A DNA stretch of 8,920 nt from an uncultured Coriobacteriaceae bacterium (GCA_902772085.1 CACXZL010000121.1:1-8920), one strand, 5' to 3'. Positions 1-7,269 are shown, numbered from the stretch's first letter. The notes: generated by a model from the letters alone, not told the origin. Numbers and translations: made by a program.

Positions 1-1418
1 TGCTGCGGAGCCTTTTGATGCTGAGGGGGCTTTTGTTGTTGGGGTTGTTGGGTCTTCTGCCCGCCGCGGTCCCCTGGCCGACGCCTTTGGCGCGTGGGCT
101 TATCCTCTTGCTTTGAGGCCTGGGCTTGAGGCTTCTGGGCATCCGAACCAGCCGTACGGTGCCGTCGACGGCGGCGGGCTTCCTTGGGAGCTTCCGCCAC
201 TGGCACGCTTGCAGGGGCTTCCGTCACTTCTCCTTGAGTCGTCATGTGAGACAGCGCACTTGGCTGATCCCCGGCAGCGGTGCGTTTGCGTCTACGACGA
301 CGCGTGCGCTTCTCAGACGTGCCAGGCTGCTCGGCAGCAACCTTACTCGATTGCTGCTGCGGCATCTTTTGCTCAGCCTCTTGCTGCTTGGCAGCGCCTT
401 TCTGCCGAGAGCGACGTTTGCGAGGCTGCACTTCCACAAACAAGTCTGCCGTGTCAAAGGCCTCTTCTGGGACGACTCCCATCTTGCGATCCAGCTCGGC
501 AAGTGCCATCTGCACATCGGGGGATGAGAGCTTCTCGAGAGAAGCGCGCACCACGGTATCTGGCCTACAAGGACAATGCAGCTCCTCGGATTTCTTCGTC
601 GCCGCCTCCGAGGCAACCATCTCGCCTAGGGGTATGCGTATCAGCTTACCGCTTTCGATACGCAGGGCAAGCTGCTCCTTGGGGGTATCGTATTCCACCA
701 CCTTCGCTTTGCCCAACGGCGTGTCTATAACCGCATTGCGTTTGGGAGCACGCCCCTTGAAGTCGCGGTACGCCTCGAACTCGTACCGCAGACAACACAT
801 AAGCCTGCCGCACGCACCGCTGATTTTGTTTGATGTGAGCGGAAGGTCTTGTTCTTTGGCCATACGTATGGAAACGGGCTCGAAGGAGAGTCCAAAACGA
901 GAACAGCACAGCTCCTGACCACAATGACCAAAGCCACCCACCATGGCAGCTTCCTCGCGGACACCGATCTGGCGCATATCGACGCGTTGGTGTAGCTCGT
1001 GCGATAAGTCGCGCACGAGTTGCCGGAAGTCGACGCGCTCCTCCGCAGCGAAATAGCACACGACTTTCTCCCCGCCAAAGAGGTACTCCACACGAACGGG
1101 CTTCATATCGAGTTCGCTCTTCTCAACGAGCCTACGGAAGATGGGGAACGCCTCATCACCCCAGCGCGCCAGCTCGTCCGCTCGATCGAGATCAGCGTCG
1201 GTGGCAACACGCAGCACAGGCTTGAGCGTCGAGTTACCTATAGTCCTCTGAAGTTCCGAAGCGCTCACTTCGCGCGCAGAGGCTGTAGCCAGCCCTATCT
1301 CGGTTCCTCGTTCGGTAGAACAAATTACATGGTCGCCTTCTTGGGCGTCCGTGCCATTCTGAGCAAACCAAAGGTCGCGAGCGGCACAGGCAAACCTTAC
1401 CGGTATGACAGATGTCAT
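1..1418 (-). CDS. ricT: PSP1 domain protein, RicT/YaaT-like, with long Arg-rich tail (C-terminus cut by window edge)
   Basis: At least 472 codons are open and run off the left edge, so the stop is not seen. The core (about residues 1-290) resembles RicT, which in Bacillus subtilis joins RicA and RicF in an Fe-S-bearing complex that promotes RNase Y mRNA processing and affects the Spo0A phosphorelay. Two CGxxxCC motifs are visible: C166/C171/C172 (HCGQELCCSRFG) and C203/C208/C209 (ACGRLMCCLRYE); these are the expected iron-sulfur ligands. A further HCPC lies at 281-284. B. subtilis RicT is about 275 residues. Here a low-complexity tail follows, rich in Q, A, P and E, with Arg clusters near residues 333, 373-379, 415-421 and 443-451. 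The ATG at 1418 has an AAGGAGG SD 7 nt upstream, inside holB, and overlaps the holB stop as ATGA, suggesting translational coupling. The function of the tail is unknown. Confidence 0.9.
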   Translation of the reverse strand, partial: MTSVIPVRFACAARDLWFAQNGTDAQEGDHVICSTERGTEIGLATASAREVSASELQRTIGNSTLKPVLRVATDADLDRADELARWGDEAFPIFRRLVEKSELDMKPVRVEYLFGGEKVVCYFAAEERVDFRQLVRDLSHELHQRVDMRQIGVREEAAMVGGFGHCGQELCCSRFGLSFEPVSIRMAKEQDLPLTSNKISGACGRLMCCLRYEFEAYRDFKGRAPKRNAVIDTPLGKAKVVEYDTPKEQLALRIESGKLIRIPLGEMVASEAATKKSEELHCPCRPDTVVRASLEKLSSPDVQMALAELDRKMGVVPEEAFDTADLFVEVQPRKRRSRQKGAAKQQEAEQKMPQQQSSKVAAEQPGTSEKRTRRRRRKRTAAGDQPSALSHMTTQGEVTEAPASVPVAEAPKEARRRRRHRTAGSDAQKPQAQASKQEDKPTRQRRRPGDRGGQKTQQPQQQKPPQHQKAPQ

Positions 1419-2545
1419 ACAAGAGCCTCCTTGATAGAAAGCAGCATGACCTCGATGGCCAGCTGGGGAGTTACGTTTCGGACGATGTTTTGAGCCGCGC
1501 TACGACAGGCATCGATGGCATCAAGTACCTCGCCGGCAGCATGATTCTGCGCCACCCGCACAATGGCATCCTCGAAGTCCTCGTTTACGACGGGCTCAGC
1601 CGCCCCCTCACAGCACAGGAGCACATCCCGAAGAAACGACTCAGCCGCTGCAAGTGCTTCCATCATACCCGAACGTTCACGTGAGGTAAGCTCACGCTTG
1701 TTTGCTTCTTCAATTTGACGAAGAGCCTTCGCAGATAGATACTCGGCATCACGGTCGCTTACGACACCACTTCTTGACCCCCGTGCGTCGTCAAGCGGTT
1801 CACGCACTGCATCGCAGATCTCCTTTGCCGCCACGAGCACGTCCCACGCATCGTCATGTGCAAGCTCCCCCAACACACGCGCCACCACTCGACGCACATT
1901 GCGCCGGCCGGGCGAGGCGAGGAGCTCCGCTGCCCTTTCAGGCGTCCCCGCTATGGATAGGGCTATGCGGGCTTCTGTCTTGTTTGCCCCTGCCGTCTGC
2001 TCGACGATCTGCATGGCGCTGGCAGGAGGAATGACGCGAAAGGGGACTTGCTGGCACCGAGATACGATGGTGGGAAGCATTGCGTCCGCAGAACGAGCGA
2101 TAAGTATGAAGATGACGCCCGATGGAGGTTCTTCTATGGTCTTGAGCAACGCGTTTGCCGCCGCGCCCCTCAGTCTGTCCGCTCCGTCCAGGATGTATAC
2201 CTTGGTCTTTGCACGTACGGGCGTAAGCTGTACGTCCTCCAAGATAGAACGTATCTGATCCACCAAATAGCTGGAGACGCCCTCCGGAGCATAGTACTTC
2301 ACGTCAGGGTGCGTGTGATGCGCAACTCGTATGCACTCGCCACAGCTGCCATCACCACCGTTGTCGCAAATCACGCATTGCGCGAGTGCCTCAGCTGCCT
2401 CATGCATACCCGCCCCAGGCACACCGATAAACAAGTACGCATGCGAGAGACGGCCTTCCTGGACGGCCGCACTCAAGAAGTCACGGACACGTGGCTGATG
2501 CGCGATGCGCAAAAGAGCGTGTGGTATACCCGTTTCGTCTGACAC
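1415..2545 (-). CDS. holB: DNA polymerase III subunit delta-prime (clamp loader)
   Basis: 376 residues. Delta-prime is the stator subunit of the gamma/tau complex that opens the beta clamp at primer-template junctions. The N-terminal AAA+ fold starts with HAYLFIGVPGAG (35-46). The Walker A region reads GVPGAGMHEA with no lysine, fitting a subunit that does not bind ATP. A four-cysteine zinc module follows (C57, C60, C68, C71). LKTIEEPP lies at 134-141, and the SRC arginine-finger motif at 162-164, which in delta-prime acts on the neighbouring ATPase site. The C-terminal half (about 210-376) is helical and less conserved. The GTG start at 2545 has an AGAGAGG SD about 5 nt upstream. It lies 20 bp after tmk and overlaps ricT by 4 nt, so the three genes are probably one operon. 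Domain order and length fit the family well. Confidence 0.93.
   Translation of the reverse strand: MSDETGIPHALLRIAHQPRVRDFLSAAVQEGRLSHAYLFIGVPGAGMHEAAEALAQCVICDNGGDGSCGECIRVAHHTHPDVKYYAPEGVSSYLVDQIRSILEDVQLTPVRAKTKVYILDGADRLRGAAANALLKTIEEPPSGVIFILIARSADAMLPTIVSRCQQVPFRVIPPASAMQIVEQTAGANKTEARIALSIAGTPERAAELLASPGRRNVRRVVARVLGELAHDDAWDVLVAAKEICDAVREPLDDARGSRSGVVSDRDAEYLSAKALRQIEEANKRELTSRERSGMMEALAAAESFLRDVLLCCEGAAEPVVNEDFEDAIVRVAQNHAAGEVLDAIDACRSAAQNIVRNVTPQLAIEVMLLSIKEALV
1426..1432 (-). promoter_or_regulatory. Shine-Dalgarno site of ricT inside holB
   Basis: The minus strand reads AAGGAGG, 7 nt before the ricT ATG at 1418 and within the last codons of holB. This fixes the ricT start and supports coupled translation across the ATGA overlap. 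Confidence 0.8.
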
Positions 2546-2565
2546 AAATCCCTCTCTCTTGCCTC

Positions 2566-3189
2566 TTACTTCAAGAAGTCGCGCAAGGCGGCAAGCATAC
2601 GGGCACGCACGATCTCCACGCTTCCAGCCGCATCGATCTTTCGCACCCTCTCTGGCTCTCGAGCAGACAGCTGCAGATATCCCTCACGCACGCGCTCTTG
2701 GAAACCGGTTCCCTCGCCCTCGAGCCTGTCGGTCCGCTCGACGGTGGCACGACGCAGTGCCTCCTGCGGACTCAAGTCAAACACGATCGTGACGTCTGGT
2801 CTCACGCCACAGCTTCCAAGCTCGTTTGCCGCGTCCACCATCTGAGGTGAGAGCCCACGAGCGCACGCCTGATATGCATATGTCGAGTCATAGAAACGAT
2901 CGCACACAACGGTGGCACCGCGTTCAAGCGTCGGCAATATGACCTCACGCACAAGCTGTGCACGCGCGGCTTCGTAGAGAAGTAGCTCGCACTCGTCACA
3001 CATCTCGTCGTTTCCAGGGTCGAGCACCACGAGTCGAATCTTCTCGGACAGGCGCGTCCCACCAGGATCGCGCAAGCGCACGATCTCACGTCCGCCAGCT
3101 TCGAGCTCTTGGACCAACAGGTCCGCTTGCGTGGACTTTCCACATCCATCCACGCCTTCCAACGTGATAAACAAACCCTTGCGCGCCAT
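2566..3189 (-). CDS. tmk: Thymidylate kinase
   Basis: 207 residues, the usual length for bacterial dTMP kinase. The cytoplasmic enzyme phosphorylates dTMP to dTDP with ATP, the step before dTTP for DNA synthesis. The P-loop is GVDGCGKST (12-20). RDPGGT at 40-45 corresponds to the usual REPGGT dTMP-contact loop, with Asp in place of Glu. The DRF/Y motif is CDRFYDSTYAYQ (96-107). The LID region is ERTDRLEGEGTGF (151-163), with arginines placed as in the bacterial type. The ATG at 3189 has a GGGG-type SD 8 nt upstream. The gene sits 135 bp after topA and 20 bp before holB, matching the tmk-holB pairing known from Bacillota. A possible promoter lies just upstream. Confidence 0.96.
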   Translation of the reverse strand: MARKGLFITLEGVDGCGKSTQADLLVQELEAGGREIVRLRDPGGTRLSEKIRLVVLDPGNDEMCDECELLLYEAARAQLVREVILPTLERGATVVCDRFYDSTYAYQACARGLSPQMVDAANELGSCGVRPDVTIVFDLSPQEALRRATVERTDRLEGEGTGFQERVREGYLQLSAREPERVRKIDAAGSVEIVRARMLAALRDFLK

Positions 3190-3228
3190 CTATAGCACCC
3201 CTTTCTCGGGCATCATTCCCCACCAAAG

Positions 3229-3234
3229 AGTATA
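3229..3234 (-). promoter_or_regulatory. Candidate -10 element for tmk-holB-ricT
   Basis: The minus strand reads TATACT, 5 of 6 to the TATAAT consensus, about 40 nt before the tmk start. No convincing -35 lies at 17-18 nt (only T-rich bases), so this is a weak call. A separate promoter would be consistent with the 135-bp gap after topA, the longest within the gene run. Confidence 0.33.
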
Positions 3235-3254
3235 AGCCAACTTCGGTGTATGGG

Positions 3255-3290
3255 AAAACCCCTGTCGGGCTGCATTGGCATAACGGCAGG
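3255..3290 (-). terminator. Weak hairpin after topA, possible intrinsic terminator
   Basis: On the minus strand CCTGCCG (3290-3284) can pair with CGACAGG (3267-3261), giving 7 pairs with one wobble, plus a small inner TGC/GCA stem. It is followed by GG and only four T residues. It lies 35 nt beyond the topA stop. The T tract is short, so termination would be partial at best. Confidence 0.35.
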
Positions 3291-3324
3291 ACGATTGGTT
3301 TCACACCACCTGACAAGCGAGTTC

Positions 3325-5808
3325 TTATGAGCTCTTTGCCTTTCCGCCTCTCCCACGACCACGCGGTGCGCTGCTCGTCTTTTTTTCCTTGCTGGGACAA
3401 TCCATGTTTACGCAGATACGCCAAGGTCCACGCTGGGTGTTTACCTCCACCATGGGTGCGCCGCATTCAGGACACGTCTCGCCAAGCGCTCGCAATTCTC
3501 CGCGTGCGGGAAGCGGATAGCTCGTACCACATTCCTCGTAATTCTCGCATCGTATAAAGCGCTTGCCCGTACGTTCGCTTTTGTGTGCAATGAGATAGCC
3601 ATGCTTGCCCGCCTCGGCACAAGCCTTGCATTCTCCCACCTTGAGATCCGGCTCGTAGTTTGTGGGACATTGGGGGTTCACGCAGGTCTCATACGCTCTT
3701 TGCCGAAACGGCTGCACCTTGACTCGAGGCGCACCGCAATGTGGACAAGCTCCCTCTATAGGAGAGATACGACCAGTGGGCACGGGATAGGTTACGTCGC
3801 AGTCAGGCCAACCCATGCATCCGATAAACGACCCTCTCGTTTTTGCAGATGACTTCATAACGAGGTCCTTGCCGCATTTGGGGCATTCACCCACCTTCGC
3901 ATCGGCAGTCACCGCATCCGCTATCTCCTCGCCCAACTCATCCACATGCTCTATGAGCTTGTCGATCCATTCGGCAAGTGCCGCCCTTGACTGATCCACC
4001 ACGCGTGCCTGGGTATCGGCCCCTTCGCTCACACGCGTCATGCTTTGCTCCAGCTCCGCCGTCATCTCTGGCGTCGTGATGGGTGGCGCAAACTCATGCA
4101 GAGCCTTGATGACCGCCATGCCGAGCTGACTTGGCTCCACGGGATCGTTCTTGAGATACTTCACGTCGTAGAGACGCTGAATGATACTCGCCCTCGTTGA
4201 TTTGGTACCGAGTCCTCGTCGCTCCATCTCCTGAATCAGCCGCCCCTGGCTGTAGCGAGCGGGGGGTTCGGTCTGCTTGGCATCCAGCTGCATGGAATGG
4301 ACATCGCAGGTATCGCCCACCTCCATAGCCGGGAGCTGATCGTCTTTCTTGAGGCCATAAGGATAGATGGCGCGATATCCTGGCTTCACCAGCACCGTGC
4401 CTGAGGTCGCAAAAGGCTCTCCGCCAATGAGAAAGCTCACCTTCGTGCTCTCACTCACCGATGCGTCCATCAGCGTAGCAAGGAAGCGTCGCGCCACCAA
4501 GTTGTACAGCTTCCATTCGGCTGGCTGAAGATCATGCGGATCGACTGACGCCGTGGGATAGATGGGCGGATGGTCGGTGGTTTCTTCCTTGCCACGAGTC
4601 GGCGTGAGTTTGGGCTGCGCGAGAAGTTGGTTGCAAACAGGCGCATATACCTGCATGACGCTAAGGTTCCGCACGCACTCGCGAAGGTCGAGCGAGCGGG
4701 GGTACACGGTGTTGTCCACGCGAGGATATGATATGAGGCCGCGCATGTACAGCGACTCGGCCAGCCTCATGGTACGCGCGGGGGCCAGTCCCTCCCCTGC
4801 CGCCGCAGCCTGAAGCGACGTGGTGTTGAACGGCGCGGGAGGACGCTGCGTACGCGACTTCTTGACGACTTCAGTGACCTTAGCCTCCTTGGCATCCCTT
4901 ACATGAGAGAACGCGATGTCCGCCGCGGTCTTGTCCTTGAAGCGAGCAGTGGCATGCGTCGCCTTGAAGTTGTCCGATGTGCCATGTGAGAGTTCGCCCC
5001 AGAGCACCCAGTAGTCTTCCGGTATGAATGCATTGCGCTCCTCTTCTTTTTCAACCACCAACGCGAGCGTGGGAGTCTGCACACGTCCCGCGGAACGCAC
5101 ATTGCCAAAGCCTCCCCTTCGAGCTAGCGTGAGGTATCGCGTGAGGACAGCACCCCACACCAAGTCGATGTACTGGCGGCTCTCGCCCGCGTCGGCAAGG
5201 TCTTGATCAAGCTCAACCAAATTTGAAAACGCGTGGTCGATCTCAGCCTTGGTAAAGGCAGAATAACGAGCACGGCTTACCGGAGCGTTTGGCGCCACCG
5301 TACGAATCTGGCGTAAGGCATCGGAGCCGATGAGCTCGCCTTCGCGATCGAAGTCGGTGCCGATGATGATCTCGTCCGCCTTCTTTGCCAGGTTCTTCAG
5401 CGCACGTATGATCTCTTTCTCGGCCGGAAGCTTCTCAATAGGCGCCCACACCAGATACGGCAAGCTCGGAAGCTTCCAACCCTTTATGTCTACGCCATCA
5501 GCCATAAAGGGTTTGCGCTTCGTGGCATAGGGGGGATGCGCAAGACTGGCCGGCATGGTCACAGGCATCATCTCGCCCTCAGACGAAATGCCATACCACC
5601 CCTCGCCCTCTTGGTACTTCAGCTCTTTTGGGAAATCCGGCGCCAAGATATGACCGCGAAGACCTATGGTCACCCACTCTTCACCTGCATGCTTGAAGCG
5701 ATAGACGGGCGTGTTGTACACCTTGTCGGCTTTCGGCTTTCCCACGTCGCACAACAAGCGTGCTATTTGGGTGGCGGCATCGTTCTTCTCTGTTACGACA
5801 AGCTTCAA
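3325..5808 (-). CDS. topA: DNA topoisomerase I, type IA, archaeal-like with four zinc ribbons
   Basis: 827 residues from a TTG start. Type IA enzymes relax negatively supercoiled DNA through a transient 5'-phosphotyrosine. The Toprim domain opens with KLVVTEKNDAA (Glu7) and has TDFDREGE (151-158) as the metal-binding acidic motif. The body carries RQYIDLVWGAVLTRYLT and NVRSAGRVQTPTLALVV (236-252). The catalytic tyrosine is Tyr361 in GLISYPRVDNTVYP; ordinary bacterial TopA reads close to GLITYMRTDS. Four C-terminal zinc ribbons follow, with Cys pairs 642/645+664/670, 688/691+709/714, 727/730+754/760 and 779/782+799/804, then a GRGRGG basic tail. An in-frame ATG lies at 5829, but it has no SD, whereas AAGGAGA lies 7 nt before the TTG, which starts exactly at the conserved MKLVVTEK. 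The gene begins 39 bp after tatC. Assignment as a type IA topoisomerase is certain; the archaeal affinity is judged from motifs. Confidence 0.95.
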   Translation of the reverse strand: MKLVVTEKNDAATQIARLLCDVGKPKADKVYNTPVYRFKHAGEEWVTIGLRGHILAPDFPKELKYQEGEGWYGISSEGEMMPVTMPASLAHPPYATKRKPFMADGVDIKGWKLPSLPYLVWAPIEKLPAEKEIIRALKNLAKKADEIIIGTDFDREGELIGSDALRQIRTVAPNAPVSRARYSAFTKAEIDHAFSNLVELDQDLADAGESRQYIDLVWGAVLTRYLTLARRGGFGNVRSAGRVQTPTLALVVEKEEERNAFIPEDYWVLWGELSHGTSDNFKATHATARFKDKTAADIAFSHVRDAKEAKVTEVVKKSRTQRPPAPFNTTSLQAAAAGEGLAPARTMRLAESLYMRGLISYPRVDNTVYPRSLDLRECVRNLSVMQVYAPVCNQLLAQPKLTPTRGKEETTDHPPIYPTASVDPHDLQPAEWKLYNLVARRFLATLMDASVSESTKVSFLIGGEPFATSGTVLVKPGYRAIYPYGLKKDDQLPAMEVGDTCDVHSMQLDAKQTEPPARYSQGRLIQEMERRGLGTKSTRASIIQRLYDVKYLKNDPVEPSQLGMAVIKALHEFAPPITTPEMTAELEQSMTRVSEGADTQARVVDQSRAALAEWIDKLIEHVDELGEEIADAVTADAKVGECPKCGKDLVMKSSAKTRGSFIGCMGWPDCDVTYPVPTGRISPIEGACPHCGAPRVKVQPFRQRAYETCVNPQCPTNYEPDLKVGECKACAEAGKHGYLIAHKSERTGKRFIRCENYEECGTSYPLPARGELRALGETCPECGAPMVEVNTQRGPWRICVNMDCPSKEKKTSSAPRGRGRGGKAKSS

Positions 5809-5815
5809 AAGAATC

Positions 5816-5822
5816 TCTCCTT
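5816..5822 (-). promoter_or_regulatory. Shine-Dalgarno site that decides the topA start (TTG at 5808)
   Basis: The minus strand reads AAGGAGA, 7 nt before a TTG codon at 5808-5806. It would be the third to fifth codons if translation began at the upstream ATG (5829), which itself is preceded by an SD-free T-rich stretch. The TTG start gives the family-typical N-terminus. Confidence 0.75.
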
Positions 5823-5847
5823 GCGGCATTTAAGCAACAACGGACTT

Positions 5848-6540
5848 TTAATTCGCATCGCGCTTGTATTTCTCCAGTTCATGCGCCTCGTACTCCTCGC
5901 GCGTCCAGTTCAGAGCCTCCTTGCCATCACGAAGGACTATCACGTGACGTGCAATGGCAAGCGAAATCTCGTAGAGCGACACCATGACCGCGTACAGAAT
6001 GGACAGGTAAAACACTATGAGGGGGAGCTGGAACGCAAAACCAAACCCCACCTCGAGCAGCATCATGATGGAAAGGTAGTCCTCAGCGTTTACCGTGGCT
6101 GTAGCGAATTCGGTGATCTGCTCTATGAGCCATCCAAAGGCGGCCTTTTGAATCACGAGATAGCAAAATATCATGCCAAGGAAAAACAACGCGACCATTG
6201 CAGCCAAGGTAGGTAGCACCCACTTGCGCTCATCAGGCGTGAGGGCAGGAAGGAAGAATCCGAGCACCTCCCACAAGATGATAGGCGTGCACATGATGGA
6301 GCCAAAGAAGAGCGACACCTTGAAGCGTATGCTAAAGCCACCCAGGGCAGAGAGAACGGTAAGTTGCGAGCCCTCTGGCAACACCGCATATATAGGGTCA
6401 AACATGATGCTTATGAGCGTGGGTGTGGCAAGATACACCACCAAGGCGGCAGCGATAACCGAGACGATCACTATGGTAAGCCGCCTCCGGAACTCCGCAA
6501 GGTGGTCAAACAAGGGCATACGCGCTGGTCCTATAGGCAT
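5848..6540 (-). CDS. tatC: Sec-independent protein translocase TatC, internally shortened
   Basis: 230 residues. TatC is the membrane receptor for twin-arginine signal peptides. It starts MPIGPARMPLFDHLAEFRRRL, matching the family xHLxELRxRL motif apart from Phe for Leu. TM1 is about 21-47, TM2 about 70-95, TM3 about 107-131 and TM4 about 155-182. The periplasmic FFLPALTPDER loop (95-105) is typical, including the conserved Glu104. In TM4, FGFAFQLP has Gln171 where most TatC proteins have Glu. Directly after TM4 the protein continues YAVMVSLYEISLAIAR, which corresponds to the end of TM6 in the family. By comparison with E. coli TatC, about 37 residues (cytoplasmic loop, TM5, the TPxD turn and most of TM6) are absent without a frame break. 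A charged tail follows. The start at 6540 has little SD; Met8 (6519) is an alternative. The gene lies 31 bp after tatA/B. Family certain, function uncertain. Confidence 0.9.
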   Translation of the reverse strand: MPIGPARMPLFDHLAEFRRRLTIVIVSVIAAALVVYLATPTLISIMFDPIYAVLPEGSQLTVLSALGGFSIRFKVSLFFGSIMCTPIILWEVLGFFLPALTPDERKWVLPTLAAMVALFFLGMIFCYLVIQKAAFGWLIEQITEFATATVNAEDYLSIMMLLEVGFGFAFQLPLIVFYLSILYAVMVSLYEISLAIARHVIVLRDGKEALNWTREEYEAHELEKYKRDAN

Positions 6541-6571
6541 GGCGTTTTGTGGGGTTCACACAGCCTCGTGG

Positions 6572-7201
6572 CTAGGCCTCCCCAGCCTCCTCTCCCTCGT
6601 TTGTCGCCTGGGCACCGTTTTGGGAGGCAGTTCCAGACTTCTCATCGGATACAGCACCCGCGCTCTCTTCCCTACGGAAACGAGAACTCCTTCTCCCCGT
6701 GCGGGCATAGAGATCGGCAGCGGTTGGACGAGCCGGCGTGGGGGACGTTTCACTCCTCTGCACCTGCCCATCCCCAGGCGTGACGCCGTCGCTTTCCGGA
6801 GTTGACGCCGCAGGGCTATCGGAAGAGTCATCCTGCAAGGACGCTTCTTTTGCCGCTGCCTCCTCTGCCGCCTTACGTTCAGCCTGAAGGCGCGCTTTGC
6901 GCTCCGCAAACGTCTCGCGCTTGGGCGAGGGAGCATCCTGCGCCACGGCAGAGTCGGCCGCATCATCGCCTGCCAGTGCGGCCTGCTCGCGCTTACGCTG
7001 CTTGGGTGACTTCTCAAGTTCTTCGGATGCAGGGTCCATGATGTTTGTCTGTACGACCTCGGTAAACCCGTCAGAGGCCTCTCGGAACTGGCGCAGCACA
7101 CGACCCAGCGTTCTTCCCATGCCCGGCAGCTTGTCGGGGCCAAAAAGAAGAAACGCGAAGACCACGATGATGACGAGCTCGGTCTCTCCAATGCCAAACA
7201 C
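6572..7201 (-). CDS. tatB: TatA/TatB-family Tat translocase subunit with long charged tail
   Basis: 209 residues. Single-span subunit of the twin-arginine export system that works with TatC. A short N-terminus with Glu8 leads into one TM helix (about 8-20), then FGPDKLPGMGR (20-30) and an amphipathic helix (about 26-50), the standard TatA/B layout. Glu8 and FGP favour TatB over TatA, but as the only A/B-type gene here it may serve both roles. The rest (55-209) is low-complexity, rich in A, E, S, K and D, with a probable charged helix at about 98-122 (AERKARLQAERKAAEEAAAK). E. coli TatB is 171 residues; actinobacterial homologues also have extended tails. The GTG start at 7201 has a strong GGAGGT SD 7 nt upstream. 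It is preceded by a structured leader and followed 31 bp later by tatC. Confidence 0.88.
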   Translation of the reverse strand: MFGIGETELVIIVVFAFLLFGPDKLPGMGRTLGRVLRQFREASDGFTEVVQTNIMDPASEELEKSPKQRKREQAALAGDDAADSAVAQDAPSPKRETFAERKARLQAERKAAEEAAAKEASLQDDSSDSPAASTPESDGVTPGDGQVQRSETSPTPARPTAADLYARTGRRSSRFRREESAGAVSDEKSGTASQNGAQATNEGEEAGEA

Positions 7202-7208
7202 CTATGCT

Positions 7209-7214
7209 ACCTCC
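7209..7214 (-). promoter_or_regulatory. Shine-Dalgarno site of tatA/B
   Basis: The minus strand reads GGAGGT within GGGGGAGGT, 7 nt before the GTG start at 7201. A second GGAGG-like stretch (7223-7227) lies 13 nt further upstream and has no start codon at a suitable distance. Confidence 0.75.
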
Positions 7215-7222
7215 CCCAGACA

Positions 7223-7269
7223 CCTCCGTGCGGCAGGCACGCCTTCCGTACGGAGGAAGGAGCGCCTGC
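7223..7269 (-). promoter_or_regulatory. Structured leader before tatA/B with two competing stems
   Basis: In minus-strand RNA, 7269-7255 can pair with 7247-7233: GCAGGC with GCCTGC and CCTTCC with GGAAGG, plus a wobble and a C-G pair between them. That makes about 14 pairs with a single mismatch and a 7-nt loop. The pairing is better as minus-strand RNA than as plus-strand RNA, because the central step forms a G-U wobble only on the minus side. An alternative stem pairs 7256-7246 with 7233-7223 (10 of 11). The two exclude each other. No T run follows, so it is not an ordinary terminator. Confidence 0.5.

Noticed and set aside
41..50. Sign of a nucleotide repeat (ttgttgttg-like) at the left edge
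   Set aside because: It is simply the Gln/Pro-rich codon run of the RicT tail, not a CRISPR or tandem array.
113..918. Long plus-strand open frames (205 and 212 codons) opposite ricT
   Set aside because: They lie antisense to a clear RicT frame with conserved Cys motifs. Their sequence is low-complexity Ser/Arg/Cys without family features.
2400..2430. Missing Walker A lysine in HolB as evidence of a broken gene
   Set aside because: Delta-prime subunits commonly have a degenerate P-loop and do not bind ATP; the rest of the gene is intact.
3246..3557. Plus-strand open frame of 103 codons over the topA end and the topA-tmk gap
   Set aside because: Most of it is opposite the zinc-ribbon coding region. 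No SD or family signature was seen.
5536..6216. Plus-strand open frame of 226 codons across the topA/tatC junction
   Set aside because: Antisense to two well-supported genes. It has no recognisable motif, and its composition (His/Arg/Leu rich) is typical of a shadow frame.
6173..7197. Other open frames over tatC and tatA/B on both strands (for example 6556-7197 minus)
   Set aside because: The TatA/B frame has the TM helix, FGP motif and a strong SD. The alternatives are Arg/Ser-rich shadows without SD support.
7233..7269. Strong hairpin between STAS and tatA/B as an intrinsic terminator
   Set aside because: No T run follows it on the minus strand, so it was listed as a structured leader instead.
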